A DNA stretch of 64,000 nt from Alviniconcha marisindica (taxonomy: Eukaryota > Mollusca > Gastropoda > Provannidae): NCBI GenBank assembly GCA_018857735.1, contig JABMCL010001376.1:549501-613500 (forward strand), read 5' to 3'. The notes beneath the pieces are model-generated. The model searched no databases. It was not told the DNA's origin and saw only the letters and a program-made list of their open reading frames with translations. Shown one piece after another: positions 50,801 to 60,783 of the stretch; position 1 is the first letter of the stretch; every line of letters starts with the position of its first letter. The position numbers and the translations under genes were made by a program.

Positions 50801-53800
50801 CCTGGGATGTTTGAATCAGTGAATGTTAACATTTGTACCACAACACAGCAGCCTATTATTGACAATTTCACTCTTCCACAAGTTTAATGAAATATAAAAA
50901 TAAAAGCAAATACCATCTTTTAATTCATTATTGCATACAAAAACCCTCTACATAAACATTACTATATTTGGGGGTTATTTCTAGACATCGCCTTATTTAT
51001 TGCAAATTCATCAACTGACCTGTAGGACAGAAGAGGAACTTTGGCTGACCCAAATGTTCATACACCTCGTTGGTGATCGAGACCTGCGCACAGGCTGAAG
51101 AGGAGAAGACACTCTGGTCGGCTTCGGATAGCTCAGGATCAATGTCGTCAAAAAGAAGGGCAAACGAATGACACCCAAAAGCTGCCACCTGCATAGAACA
51201 AAAATAAAGCAATTGTTTTTAGTTTCTGTGGTATCCAACAGTTGCTGCCATCCTGAAGACAAGTTCATGCAAAGGCTTTGTTGTAACAATGCCAACATCT
51301 TGCAGTCTTCTTTCTGGGGTGTACTCTCCCAAGACTGCTTTTCTTTTGAAGACGAGTGTATTTTCTTTACTTTTGTGAACACAAATGTCTGTCTGTCAGA
51401 GCTTTTAACTCTTTACTGACTTGGCATTAACATGTCAGCCCAAGTAACTTGGTGTTTTACGCCGTCAACCATTACAGTTATAATCTTATATCAGGGTGAT
51501 ATACATTTTACTATTACATATTAAATATTAAAAAAATGTATGTGCTAAAACTGATACTATATACAGATTTTTTTATAAACCAGACTTAAAAAGTGGGTAA
51601 GACATAAACATGATCCAACTGGCCCCTTCACTGTAATTGCATTCTTGACACTTAGCACAATTTGTGAGATTACTGCATTCAGTGACCTACAACATTTTTG
51701 TTCTTGACTAATAAGCTTTGTATCCTATGAACAAACATTAAAAAAAACTCTGGAATGTTGTTTTCCACACATATAAATGCTGCAAAGAGTTGCTTCCCCC
51801 AATATAAAACTTACAGAGCATGGCAATCATGAGCCAATGTGAGTGCACTGGTGTGCAAGTGTGTCTCAGCATGGATACATGCGTGTATGCATGGACACAT
51901 ATGTGCGCATGCACAAGTATGAATAGAAACATGCCTGAGTGTCTGTTTCCCACAAAAATGAAAAATATGTACCTGTTCTAGTTTCCTCTTCAGTGCTTGC
52001 ACATCTTTCGCATTGGAAAAGGCTATGTCAAGTCCAGGGGAAATTGCATACACAAATGTGACTCCTTTTTCAGATGCGCTTTCGATCAAACTGGTCAAAT
52101 TATCTGAAAATATAGTCACAATGGTGCATGGACAAATGCTCAGCTGACACACATTAAAAAGTTCTTAATACATAAGAGCAACAGAAATACATCACTTTTA
52201 AAAAGGAAATAACATTAACAATGAAGATTTTTTTATATTAACTTGAACAACTTTTTAAAAATTGTTAATGGTAAAGCTTAAGACTCCTAGCATGTTAAAT
52301 GCTAAGGACAGTGGAAAAAAAAGCAGACTGCATTGTTATTGAATGCTAACAGTTATGGTGTTAGGAACAGTTGGGTGGCCCAACACCTGACCTACTGTAC
52401 AGATGTTGTTGTTTTTTAATGCAAGTCAAAAACCAGATCTCTCCAATACCAAACTCAACACGTACCAAAAAACAACAACATAACCCTGGCATATTATACA
52501 CACCTGTCTATATTTACCAAATTTCAAGACACCAAGTACTGCAAGATACATACCAGCTTCTTCAACAGAATACAGCTCACGCCAGAATGCCCTGTGTTTA
52601 TAATCATCCTTTGGTGCATACATGTATGTATTCAGGCCCATTGTCTGCATCCTGGAACAAGATAAACAAACTGAATAAATGATCATTTCCCATTTCCAAC
52701 CCATCCATCATTTGCACTTGATTTCTTGGTGAGTGGGGGGAGGGGAGGATGTTGACTGCCTTCCTTTGTCTTTTATCAGTAATAACTAATATTACTAATA
52801 TAGTATTTAGTAATACTCAAATAGTAATACTAACAGTAATAGTACTAATATTGGAGATTTTTTTAATTTTCAATTCAAGCACACAAGAGGCATAATCACA
52901 ATTTTTACAAGATGATTGAGATAGATTTGATTAATATAATAATAATTACTGAAGTGCAAAATGACTGAAAAGTGAAATATACTGAAGACATAAAAGCAGA
53001 ACAATCACTAAAAATTAACAAATTGTTAAAAGAAAGCCATTTTATTTTTTGTTTGTAAATTTGATATATACTAAGTGCAGTGACTAGTGTAGACGATAAT
53101 ATTAATAGTAATAATACCCAGTATCCTAAGAACTATCTATACAAAAATAATAATAAAACAAACATACACACTTACAAAAAAAACACCTTACTTTGTTGTT
53201 CTTATTCTTAAAAATAAGTATTTTAAAAAAATCCAAAAATGTGTTTTGTTTCTGAAAAAAAAAATCATTTTCATAAACAACTGAGTCAACACCTGTTATT
53301 AGTTTTCTTGGTTACTGCTATTACTGTGACTGTGAAAATGTTGCACACTACTTTAACTTTGGCTTAATGTTAAAACTACTTAATTAGTATTAGATTAAAG
53401 TTTTACAATAACATCCAGCAGGTTCTAGTTACTAGTCACAGTGACTGAGCTAGCCAATGAAATGAGCCACTCACTATGACTAAGAGTGCAACAAAAGTCA
53501 TGCAGGACATCCTCAAATTTCTTCTCTGAAGCTTTTCAAATTTAGTCTTAGAAAGGGAATTGGTCAGTATGCACCTAGTTCTACTTCTACTTCTAGTTAG
53601 CAAAAGTTAAAGCTTCTATTTATTTTGTTTCCAGCCTAATTAAAGTCTGAGCATAGATCATATAATACTTTAATAGAAAGCTGAAACAAAGGCAGCAATA
53701 TGAATATATGTACAAAGGATTAAAAATTACAAAATAAATAACATTTGTGGATTTAATTTTAAATCTAAAAATTGAAATATAACATACCAACTGAACAAGA

Positions 53801-54720
53801 TTCTTCGCTGATCTGCAGTCCAAGGAACGCCATAGAAACCTGCAATTGTAAAAAGAACACTCATATTTTTTGAGAATTGGTCAAACAAAATAACAGCTGG
53901 TCTGACTGATTGCTGATCTGGGGACCTGTCATTTGTTAGTTATACTATTATGCCCATTACAGTCTTCTTTAAACTAACCCTGGCACTAACTTAGTGTTAG
54001 ACTTTAGACTTTTAGTTTTACTTTCAGTGTAAAAACTGATCACACTCCAGTCCAGTCAATGACTCATTAGAGTCATTTGTATTAATACTCTTTACTAAAG
54101 ATATATTTTCTTATCCAGTTCAGTAATTCTAAACTTTAAATTAAAATTGAACATTATAACAATAACTGATTTAAAATTAATTAAAATTAAAAAAAAAAAA
54201 CCCATCTAACTCTACCTCAACCTAACTCTAAATCAATTAATCATGATCATCTGACCAAGTTTGGTGACGCTGGTGAATTTTGCCACTCTTTCATCTCTCA
54301 CTCAGAACACAATGTTATTTGTTTATTTTGATCTCTGGTTTCTGTAACAAGTGATTCAACTTAGCTTCAACGCCTACTGATTATTGAAAATAAACTTGTT
54401 CATTGTTGTGAACCGTACACAGCCCGTCTGGCAGTGCTACTGGTGTTCAATATTTAATCCGAAAATCATCTTCAGCAGAAAACTGGCATCAACTCCTCAC
54501 ATTTGTCAACGTTGAATACATTCCTACAAAACCTGACTGCTATAAAACTGTCGAGTATACCGAACATACGCTCAGAAAAGAAATTATTTTCAGTTTTAAT
54601 TTTTCACTGAAAAACAAACAGCCGAGAGAAATGGGCGCCATGTTGCCTTCTGACTGAAACCATGTCTTTTTTTGATGTTTCGTTACCTTCAACAACACCA
54701 GCAGTGAAGTCTTCGTTCAT
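35816..54720 (-). CDS. OGA: Protein O-GlcNAcase, copy A (OGA-A), 14 coding exons, 858 aa
   Basis: Tandem paralogue of OGA-B, on the same strand and upstream of it. Exons in transcript order: 54687-54720, 53788-53839, 52554-52651, 51973-52103, 51020-51188, 50110-50208, 49296-49580, 47917-48680, 46597-46771, 43740-43825, 40452-40556, 37206-37297, 36523-36712, 35816-36112. All introns are GT-AG, with the same phases as copy B. The ATG has A at -3 and is the first ATG after an in-frame upstream TGA. Key residues: GVVEGFYG at 8-15, Lys43 in YAPKDD, catalytic Asp119/Asp120 in LLFDDID, Trp222, Asn224 and Asp229 in WDNIHAND. The linker is shorter than in copy B (exon 8 is 764 versus 926 bases). The stalk motifs [10 protein letters not shown] and [10 protein letters not shown] and the acetyltransferase-like tail ([20 protein letters not shown]) are intact. 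Human OGA is 916 residues; most of the difference is in the N-terminal extension and linker. Confidence 0.95.
37298..40451 (-). other. OGA-A intron 11, with a promoter-like patch
   Basis: 3.2 kb intron. Around 37850-38190 CpGs cluster, with ACTTCCGG (ETS-type) at 38103-38110 and ATGGCCGC at 38152-38159. A plus-strand mini-exon-like segment with AG and GT borders follows at 38801-38839. A C-run lies at 39757-39774. No complete gene can be built. Confidence 0.3.
40381..40445. repeat. 33-bp tandem duplication beside OGA-A exon 11
   Basis: GTAACCCCC..AAAAAAGTTAAGACT occurs twice, ending about six bases from the exon 11 donor. Confidence 0.8.
40557..43739 (-). other. OGA-A intron 10
   Basis: 3.2 kb. 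Contains a family E fragment at 41663-41710. A GC-richer patch at 43660-43735 lies just past the exon 10 donor, but the frame from exon 10 does not extend usefully through it. Otherwise nothing. Confidence 0.55.
43826..46596 (-). other. OGA-A intron 9
   Basis: 2.8 kb. Family E fragments lie at 44250-44297 and 45213-45265. A G-run of about 24 bases lies at 46073-46096. No coding sequence seen. Confidence 0.6.
46772..47916 (-). other. OGA-A intron 8, with a 52-bp tandem duplication
   Basis: Units 47647-47698 and 47699-47749 share CATTTAAAGAATGTGTA and TGCACCTGTTTGGGTTAGGT. The intron is otherwise plain. Confidence 0.75.
48668..48741. repeat. 37-bp tandem duplication across the exon 8 acceptor of OGA-A
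   Basis: Units 48668-48704 and 48705-48741 differ at two bases. Each contains the acceptor and the first 13 bases of exon 8. The proximal acceptor (exon start 48680) keeps the frame; the distal one would add 37 bases and shift it. Confidence 0.9.
49581..50109 (-). other. OGA-A intron 6
   Basis: Its first 40 or so bases match OGA-B intron 6; the rest is unrelated. Confidence 0.7.
50209..51972 (-). other. OGA-A introns 5 and 4 around exon 5
   Basis: Introns 50209-51019 and 51189-51972 flank exon 5 (51020-51188, catalytic Asp119/Asp120). A family E fragment lies at 51440-51500. Confidence 0.6.
52652..53787 (-). other. OGA-A intron 2
   Basis: AT-rich, with a degenerate trinucleotide-like stretch of AATACTA and TAGTAATA at 52780-52855. 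Nothing else seen. Confidence 0.6.
53840..54686 (-). other. OGA-A intron 1
   Basis: 0.85 kb AT-rich first intron, with a short stretch of degenerate CCTAACTCTA-like units at 54205-54232. No gene seen. Confidence 0.55.
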
Positions 54721-54893
54721 GTTGAACAGGTAGATCGAGAATGTATTAAAATATACACTGAACAAGTAAAACAAAGAGTTCACTATTCACAGCCTAACTC
54801 AACTTTTAACTCAGAAAAAAATTGCACTGCTCCTCTCACTGGTTGGTTCAGTGTGGCATCAGTGCGCTAATAATGCACAACACAGGATCGGGA

Positions 54894-54914
54894 CCAATCC
54901 GGTTTCTGGCCAAT
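54894..54914. promoter_or_regulatory. Pair of CCAAT boxes upstream of OGA-A
   Basis: Two CCAAT pentamers at 54894-54898 and 54910-54914 sit 16 bases apart, 174-194 bases upstream of the OGA-A ATG. Paired CCAAT boxes are typical NF-Y promoter elements, in either orientation. No TATA box is evident. Confidence 0.35.
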
Positions 54915-55782
54915 GAGTCAGGGGATAAGGGGAACAACCCACGTAGTGGAAATCTTTATGCTAGTTAATTCTTTCCCTTCCTCTGTGTGCCTTGCGTGAC
55001 TTCACCGTTTGTGTTTTTTTCCTCTCTTTTTTTCTTTTTCTTTTTTCTTCAGTTGAATTCTTTCTTTCTTTCTTTCTTTCTTCTTCTTCTTTTTTGTTTG
55101 TTTCTGTCATTGTGGGCACCAAGCTCGAAGAAATGCAGAAGACTCTTACAGAAAATTTGCGGCCGAGACTCTAACAGTCGGAGTCGGACCTCGGAATATG
55201 AATAAATATTAAAACACGAGCCTTGACTTCCATAGCATGGTTGACACTCTCAGTCAAATGTGCGTGGAATTGCCGGCGGCTGGCCATCACTGAACTATGC
55301 GATCTTTGTGTTTAAAAGCTAAACGAATCCAAGTCAGTGGCTAGAATTAGGAGGCATCCTTTTCAGTGAAACTATGCCATTCTGATTGGGACGTTCTGTT
55401 GTGACTATGCCATAATACAATTTATAGTCAGTTACAATATATATAAATGCCGGCATCGTGAAATTGTTTTATATAGGAAGCTCTAGACATTGCGTCTTCG
55501 TTCAAACTGCGTGAAAATGGCCGAGCTTACGTACCAATGAAGGGAAATGACCGACTCAGTGGTGGGCAAAGCAACCACTGATCACAAGTGGCTTGCATCT
55601 CGGAAGATCTCAGTGAAGACGGTGCTGAGGCCGGAGCGGCTTGACGATGAGACACTGACATCACACATCGGATCGCCTAGACTGAGAGAGAGGCCGGTGT
55701 GGAAAGAGAAAGCGCTAGACTGACTGCGATCTTCCTTCGGAAAGGTAGTCCATGGTAGACCGTGCCACATCCATGGTCAGAG

Positions 55783-55845
55783 TAGTAACTTAATTGGTGT
55801 TTTACGCCGCCCAGCCAACCAGTACGGCATATATCAGGGCGAGTC
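55783..55845 (+). repeat. Dispersed repeat, family E
   Basis: TTGGTGTTTTACGCCGCCCA then CATATATCAGGGCGAG, the most complete E copy in the window. The region 54915-55780 around it shows no gene. Confidence 0.6.
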
Positions 55846-55971
55846 CCATCGTCGACTATCAGAGTCACGGAGACGAACATTGGAACTGTTTTAAAGGCAA
55901 CGTTGGGGAAACTTCTGAGAGACTGACGGGGTGGAGCGCATATCGCGGCGGGCCGTTTCTACGGCCAAGTG

Positions 55972-55974
<3 letters not shown>

Positions 55975-56043
<69 letters not shown>
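55975..56043. repeat. (AT)n microsatellite
   Basis: About 69 bases of alternating AT. Confidence 0.98.
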
Positions 56044-56045
<2 letters not shown>

Positions 56046-56263
56046 ATCTTTGAACTGACTGAACTTCAGCCGCGCGGGCAGCCGCTGAAATCACAGCATT
56101 TGCTGAGCCTAGTAATTCAGTCTGAGGCCTCAGCCGCGGCGATGGCTTTGGTCCGGGTATTCCGTTGAAACGTCCGGGTATTTCGAAACGATTTGGATGG
56201 CTGAAGTGGCGGCCGGTTTAGAACTATTTTCACACGGCAGTTCCGCCTGGATACTTGTGAGCC

Positions 56264-56592
56264 GGTTTGGCCCAGCGATAAGGCGTTAGGTTGGTAAGCG
56301 AAAGGACTGACCTCGGTTCGACACCGCTTCGGCTCTCTTTTCTCTTCAAAAAGGTTGTGGTTTGTGGACACTGTCTCAGTTGTGACTTTGTCCGTCACTT
56401 CCTACTCAGTGAAACATTAAAATGGCTCTCATCGCTGCCCATCTTAATGCAGGAATCATTCTGGTCAGTGGTGACAGTGTAGCGATAGGTATATTATCTC
56501 CCTCTTCCCCCACCTCCATACCCCCCCACCCCCCCCTTCTCCCCGTCCCTAATAAGCTTCATGGTTTCTGTGGACGTTAAGCACCATGTTTA
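56264..56592 (+). mobile_element. tRNA-derived SINE, family S1, second copy with CAGT insertions
   Basis: Aligns with 19372-19690 from the tRNA-like head (TTAGGTTGGTAAGCG, B box GGTTCGACACC) to the tail TGGACGTTAAGCACCATG. It carries four extra 4-base insertions: ACTG at 56306, CAGT at 56377, 56407 and 56466. Confidence 0.8.
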
Positions 56593-56725
56593 CCATGGGG
56601 AGGGCGGTTAAGCGCCAACAGATTGCGGCTCAGTGCCACTGCCGCTAAGGCCGTCCAAAAAAACGGAGGCCCGGCTCAGGCGGCCGCCGTGACTGAGGGC
56701 GATGCTACTGTATGACTGAGCAGGA

Positions 56726-56738
56726 TAGATACAGACAG

Positions 56739-56769
<31 letters not shown>

Positions 56770-56839
56770 GATAGATAGATACATACATACATACATACAT
56801 ACATAGATAGGTGACAGATAGATAGATAGACTGATAGGT

Positions 56840-56872
<33 letters not shown>

Positions 56873-56895
56873 TAGATAGATAAATAGATAGATAG

Positions 56896-56948
<53 letters not shown>

Positions 56949-57006
56949 GGACAGACAGACAGACAGACAGATAGATAGATAGAATGATAGATAGATAGAT
57001 AGATAA
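56726..57006. repeat. (GATA)n/(GACA)n tetranucleotide array, about 280 bp
   Basis: Blocks of GATA, CATA and GACA units with occasional interruptions. Confidence 0.97.
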
Positions 57007-57529
57007 TCGTTGATTTTTTTAACAGCCTTACATCCATGACCCTTATCAGCAGGAAGTGACACGTAACTCTTTGAAAAACAACAACCCAAAACGGACACTG
57101 AGGGAGCATAGCGACTGCAAATACAACAGCTGAAAATCGCCGCTGACGAGCCTCGACACTTGATTAAAACTGACGATGGACTAACTAGGACTAAGAATAC
57201 CTACATCTCTGCAGTAGGCTACTTACTGATGACCTAGGGCCGCCAGTGAGGCTTAATCGTGGATTACATTTACACTGATACATGTACGTCAATGGCTGAA
57301 CTAGTCTAAGCGGCGGAGCCGTTCAAATCAGATACGATATCTGTTAGGCTAATACAGAGTCATGGGCCGGATCAGTGTAGGCCTACTGTGCCATGGAAAC
57401 CTGAGTCAATGTCAGTCTGATAGGAAACACTCTCTGACGTGAGGAAACACTCTCTGACGTGAGGACCTGGATGAAACAAAACAAACGGAAACTGAATGAC
57501 GACAAGACAGAGGCTTGAAGTCAAGCAGA

Positions 57530-58290
57530 ACCAGTTTTTCCTAGCCGCTTAGCCCACTTCTCTTCGTGTTGGCACTGCCGACATTCCGTTCAAGACCCGT
57601 GCTCGCAGCCTTGGTTTCATGATTTCAGATAACATGACTTTTGACAAGCACATTTCAACCGTCTGCCATTCTGCTTACCTAGAAATCAGACGCATCAGCT
57701 CTCTCCGCCAGCACCTGATTGTTGAAGCAACCACTGAGAACTCTCGTCTGTACCTTTGTTTTCTTCAGGCTGCAGACTGTTGTCGTAGTAATTCCGGCTC
57801 TTCTATCTGGCTGCCCACTTGACTTTCTCAGTAGACTGCAGAAAGTTCAGAACTCTGCAGCGAAACTGGCTTTCAAAGCACGCGAAATTATCTGATGTGA
57901 TCATGTGCAACCTCTTCTGCAAGCTCTTCATTGCCTACCGGCCCAAGCCAGGATAGACTACACTATGAAACTGTCGACTGTCACAGCTTCTTCAGTCTTT
58001 GACCCATCTCCTGCCTATTTCTCTGACCTTGGCACTGTGTACACCCCTTCGGTCCAGGCAGCTTCGCTCTTCTGCAGACGGTGACACGGATGCTTCGTAT
58101 TTGGGATGTTAGAACAAAAACCTTTGGACAGCGCTGTTTCTTCTACTGTGCTACAAAGCAATGGAATTCGCTTCCATCTGACACCCGTCATATTCCGCCG
58201 TCCCATGCATTCGAAAACGTGTTAAAAACTCACCGCTACAAACAATGCCACACCAAGCGATTTCAATTTATGTTTCTTACTTGTCGCCCC
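57530..58290 (+). pseudogene. LINE ORF2 C-terminal remnant, longer copy
   Basis: Broken frames spell the end of a non-LTR retrotransposon polymerase: SLGFMISDNMTFDKHIST and AYLEIRRISSLRQHL, stops and shifts, then [20 protein letters not shown] and [16 protein letters not shown]. It is 5'-truncated and cannot encode an active protein. A candidate 3' tail (GGCGGCGCTATAGATAATAG) lies at 58660-58680 beyond a microsatellite. Confidence 0.75.
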
Positions 58291-58329
58291 TCTCCTTACC
58301 CCTTCTCATTCCTCGTTACATTCTTATAT

Positions 58330-58338
58330 ATATATATG

Positions 58339-58410
<72 letters not shown>

Positions 58411-58546
58411 GTGTGTGTGCGTGCGTGGTGTGTGTGTGTTGCGTGTTGGTGGTGTGTGCTGGTGCGTGTGTGCGTGCGTGCGTTGTCGTGCGTGTGTGTG
58501 TGTGTGGTGTGTGTGTGGTGTGTGTGTGTGTGTGGGAGGGGGGGGG
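58330..58546. repeat. (GTGC)n/(GT)n microsatellite ending in poly-G
   Basis: GCGT tetramers grade into GT dinucleotides and end in a G-run. It interrupts the LINE remnant. Confidence 0.95.
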
Positions 58547-59284
58547 GGGGGATGGGACACAATATTATGACTGTATCAAAAATATTTTTCATATTTTTAA
58601 TGTATACATTTTTGTTGAGATTTTAAAGCGCGGTATGCTCACCCTTGCCGGTGAGATACGGCGGCGCTATAGATAATAGAAACGACTGCTATTATTAATA
58701 TAAATAATTAATCCAGCTGTGAAATAGTCTCTTCAGGTACGTACTACATCGGCGTCGAGTTTTTTCAAGACAAAACGTACTTCAGTTTCATACACTGAGT
58801 CGATTCAGCTGAAGCTGTTCCAAATTCATCTCACATTTTTCTTTTTTTTCCCCTTTTCTCATACGGTTGATTGATTATTCAATGATCCGTGGCATTGTTT
58901 CTAGTCAGTGTTTTTTTGTTCAGTCAATGTTCGGCTTGCTACTTTATTTTTCTCACATTTTTTCTCACTGTGGCAAATTGGTGCAACTTCAGTCAGTGAG
59001 TCACTACTGCCGGAGTTGGGTTTTTTGGTGTGCGTGTTTGCTTCCGGTGTAAGTTACTGCTGCGCACGCCCAGATCGTCTATCGGAACTTGTCAGTATTC
59101 TGAGCACAGACACTAATATTCAATGTCTGTGATTCCGGGACATGCGCGGAGCCCATCCTACCTTGGGAGTGAGAGGTCAAAGTAGACTATTCCAAGTCTA
59201 AGCCTCACCCCAGACAAAAAGAATGCTTTTGTGTGACCAGTGACAGAGATTTGCTCTGTTCCGTCGGTTTGTTTGGTAGGTAGT

Positions 59285-59450
59285 GTTGCTTAATGTCCTC
59301 AGATGTCAGTTGACATATTAGGGACAAGCTGAGACCAATGCCGAAGCATGGTTCAATATAGCTTTACGTCCACGGAAACCAGAAGGCTCGTTAGGACGGA
59401 CAGCCCAGGACGGCCACCTCGACTCTCACACAGCTCCTGAACTATGACTG
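59285..59450 (-). repeat. Dispersed SINE-like element, reversed copy
   Basis: Reverse-complement match to the pair at 21885-22235 (GTCAGTTGACATATTAGGGA, CACCTCGACTCTCACACAGC). Confidence 0.75.
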
Positions 59451-59566
59451 TTTGTTTAGTTACTGGTTGCCTTATAAATAGGGTGCGTCTGCGGCCAAGG
59501 CTTTCCACATTGTAAGCTTTCTTTCATAGTCTAAAGCGTATTTTCTTGTTGTTTTCGGTTGTTGTT

Positions 59567-59595
59567 AGTGTGTGTGTCAGTGTGTGTGTCAGTGT

Positions 59596-59644
<49 letters not shown>

Positions 59645-59645
59645 T
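59567..59645. repeat. (GT)n microsatellite
   Basis: GT dinucleotides with a few interruptions. Confidence 0.97.
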
Positions 59646-59734
59646 GTAGTGTCAATTTGTGCTGAATATTAGCATTCAATTGTTGTTACTGGTTTCCTTT
59701 TTTTTGTTGAGAATGATTAAATGAGACGACACGA

Positions 59735-59819
59735 TGGCAGTGTAGAGCGCTCGTCTTGCACACGACAGGTATCCGATCGACACCCTGTACATGATCTTCA
59801 CAGACAGAGTGAGCGAGCG

Positions 59820-59860
<41 letters not shown>

Positions 59861-59880
59861 AGGGAGAGAAAGAGAGAACA
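59735..59880 (+). repeat. Degenerate tRNA-like head followed by (GA)n
   Basis: GGCAGTGTAGAGCGCTCGTC and GGTATCCGATCGACACC resemble A and B boxes of a SINE head. A GA microsatellite follows at about 59805-59880. Confidence 0.4.
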
Positions 59881-60177
59881 CCGGGCCTCACTCATGACTG
59901 CCAACGAGTTTTGTCATTCAAAATAAGGCTTCTCTTTATTTACAAGATTTAATCAAAGTGAACAGTGCCATGAATGACACTTGCCGCACGGCAGCACACA
60001 TTTTCACATCATCACAACGATGCACAATCATAGCAGTTGACAACAACAACAACAACGACAACAACAACAACATAATTATTATTACAATGATAACAATGAA
60101 TTGCAATAGCTGTTCTATCACAGTCATGAATAAGTGTGAAAAACTCAAGTTTCGGGATCATTGATTAATTATATAAC

Positions 60178-60415
60178 TTGGGGGAGGGGGGGTTGGGGGA
60201 GGGGGGGGGGAGAGAGAGGCATATACATAGTATAGCCTACCTGTATTCACCTGCATCAACATCTGCCTATTACTCGTTCGTTCCTTACACTTGTTTAACG
60301 CCGAGTTATCTCGGAGACGTAAAGCTGGAGGGGACCGAGATCCCAGGAGGAGGGGGTGGGGGGAGGGGGGGGGGGTTGGTGGGTGGGGGTGGGGGCGGGG
60401 GGGGGGTGCTGGTAC
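60178..60415. other. G-rich tracts with quadruplex potential
   Basis: Two clusters of G-runs (60178-60215 and 60340-60410) on the plus strand contain many more than four runs of at least four Gs separated by short loops. They lie in the 3' flank of the minus-strand gene. Confidence 0.6.
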
Positions 60416-60487
60416 TATAGTCTTACTAACGCTACACTGTCACCACCTGAATGATTCTGCGTTAAGCTCTGCGTCAACGAGAGCCAT

Positions 60488-60493
60488 TTTATT
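60488..60493 (-). terminator. Candidate poly(A) signal of the 60.8-62.4 kb gene
   Basis: A minus-strand AATAAA lies about 290 bases past the stop, after SINE fragments that would form part of the 3' UTR. Weak, since it rests on one hexamer. Confidence 0.25.
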
Positions 60494-60539
60494 TATGTGT
60501 CATTCATTGTGAAGGACAACGTCCACAAGACACAGTGTT

Positions 60540-60640
60540 CAAGTTCAATGTTGCTTCACGTCCACGGAGACCGTAAGGACTATCAGGGCCGGTTAGCCCA
60601 GCAGGACGGCCACCTCGACTTTCACACAGCTCCTGTCGGG
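60540..60640 (-). repeat. SINE-tail module
   Basis: CACGTCCACGGAGACCGTAA, CAGGACGGCCACCTCGAC and CACACAGCTCCTG, as at 1505. Confidence 0.65.
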
Positions 60641-60682
60641 CTCTCTGGACAGTGTCCAAGACAAACCACAGCTTCTCAAGGC

Positions 60683-60770
60683 TGAAAGGAGAGACCCCGA
60701 TGCGGGAAATCGCGGAACCGACGTCGTCCGCTTACCAACCTAACGCCTTATTGAAAACCGCCATATGCCA
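60683..60770 (-). mobile_element. SINE family S1 head, immediately 3' of the 60.8-62.4 kb gene
   Basis: On the minus strand, AATAAGGCGTTAGGTTGGTA then AGCGG match the S1 tRNA-like head, with a degraded B box. It starts within about 15 bases of the stop codon of the upstream gene. Confidence 0.6.
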
Positions 60771-60783
60771 GCCAGGTTCATCG

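Noticed and set aside
54200..54235. Telomere-like CCTAAC repeats
   Set aside because: Only a few degenerate units; not an array.
56726..57006. CRISPR-like array
   Set aside because: Simple GATA/GACA tetranucleotide repeat without spacers, in an animal genome.
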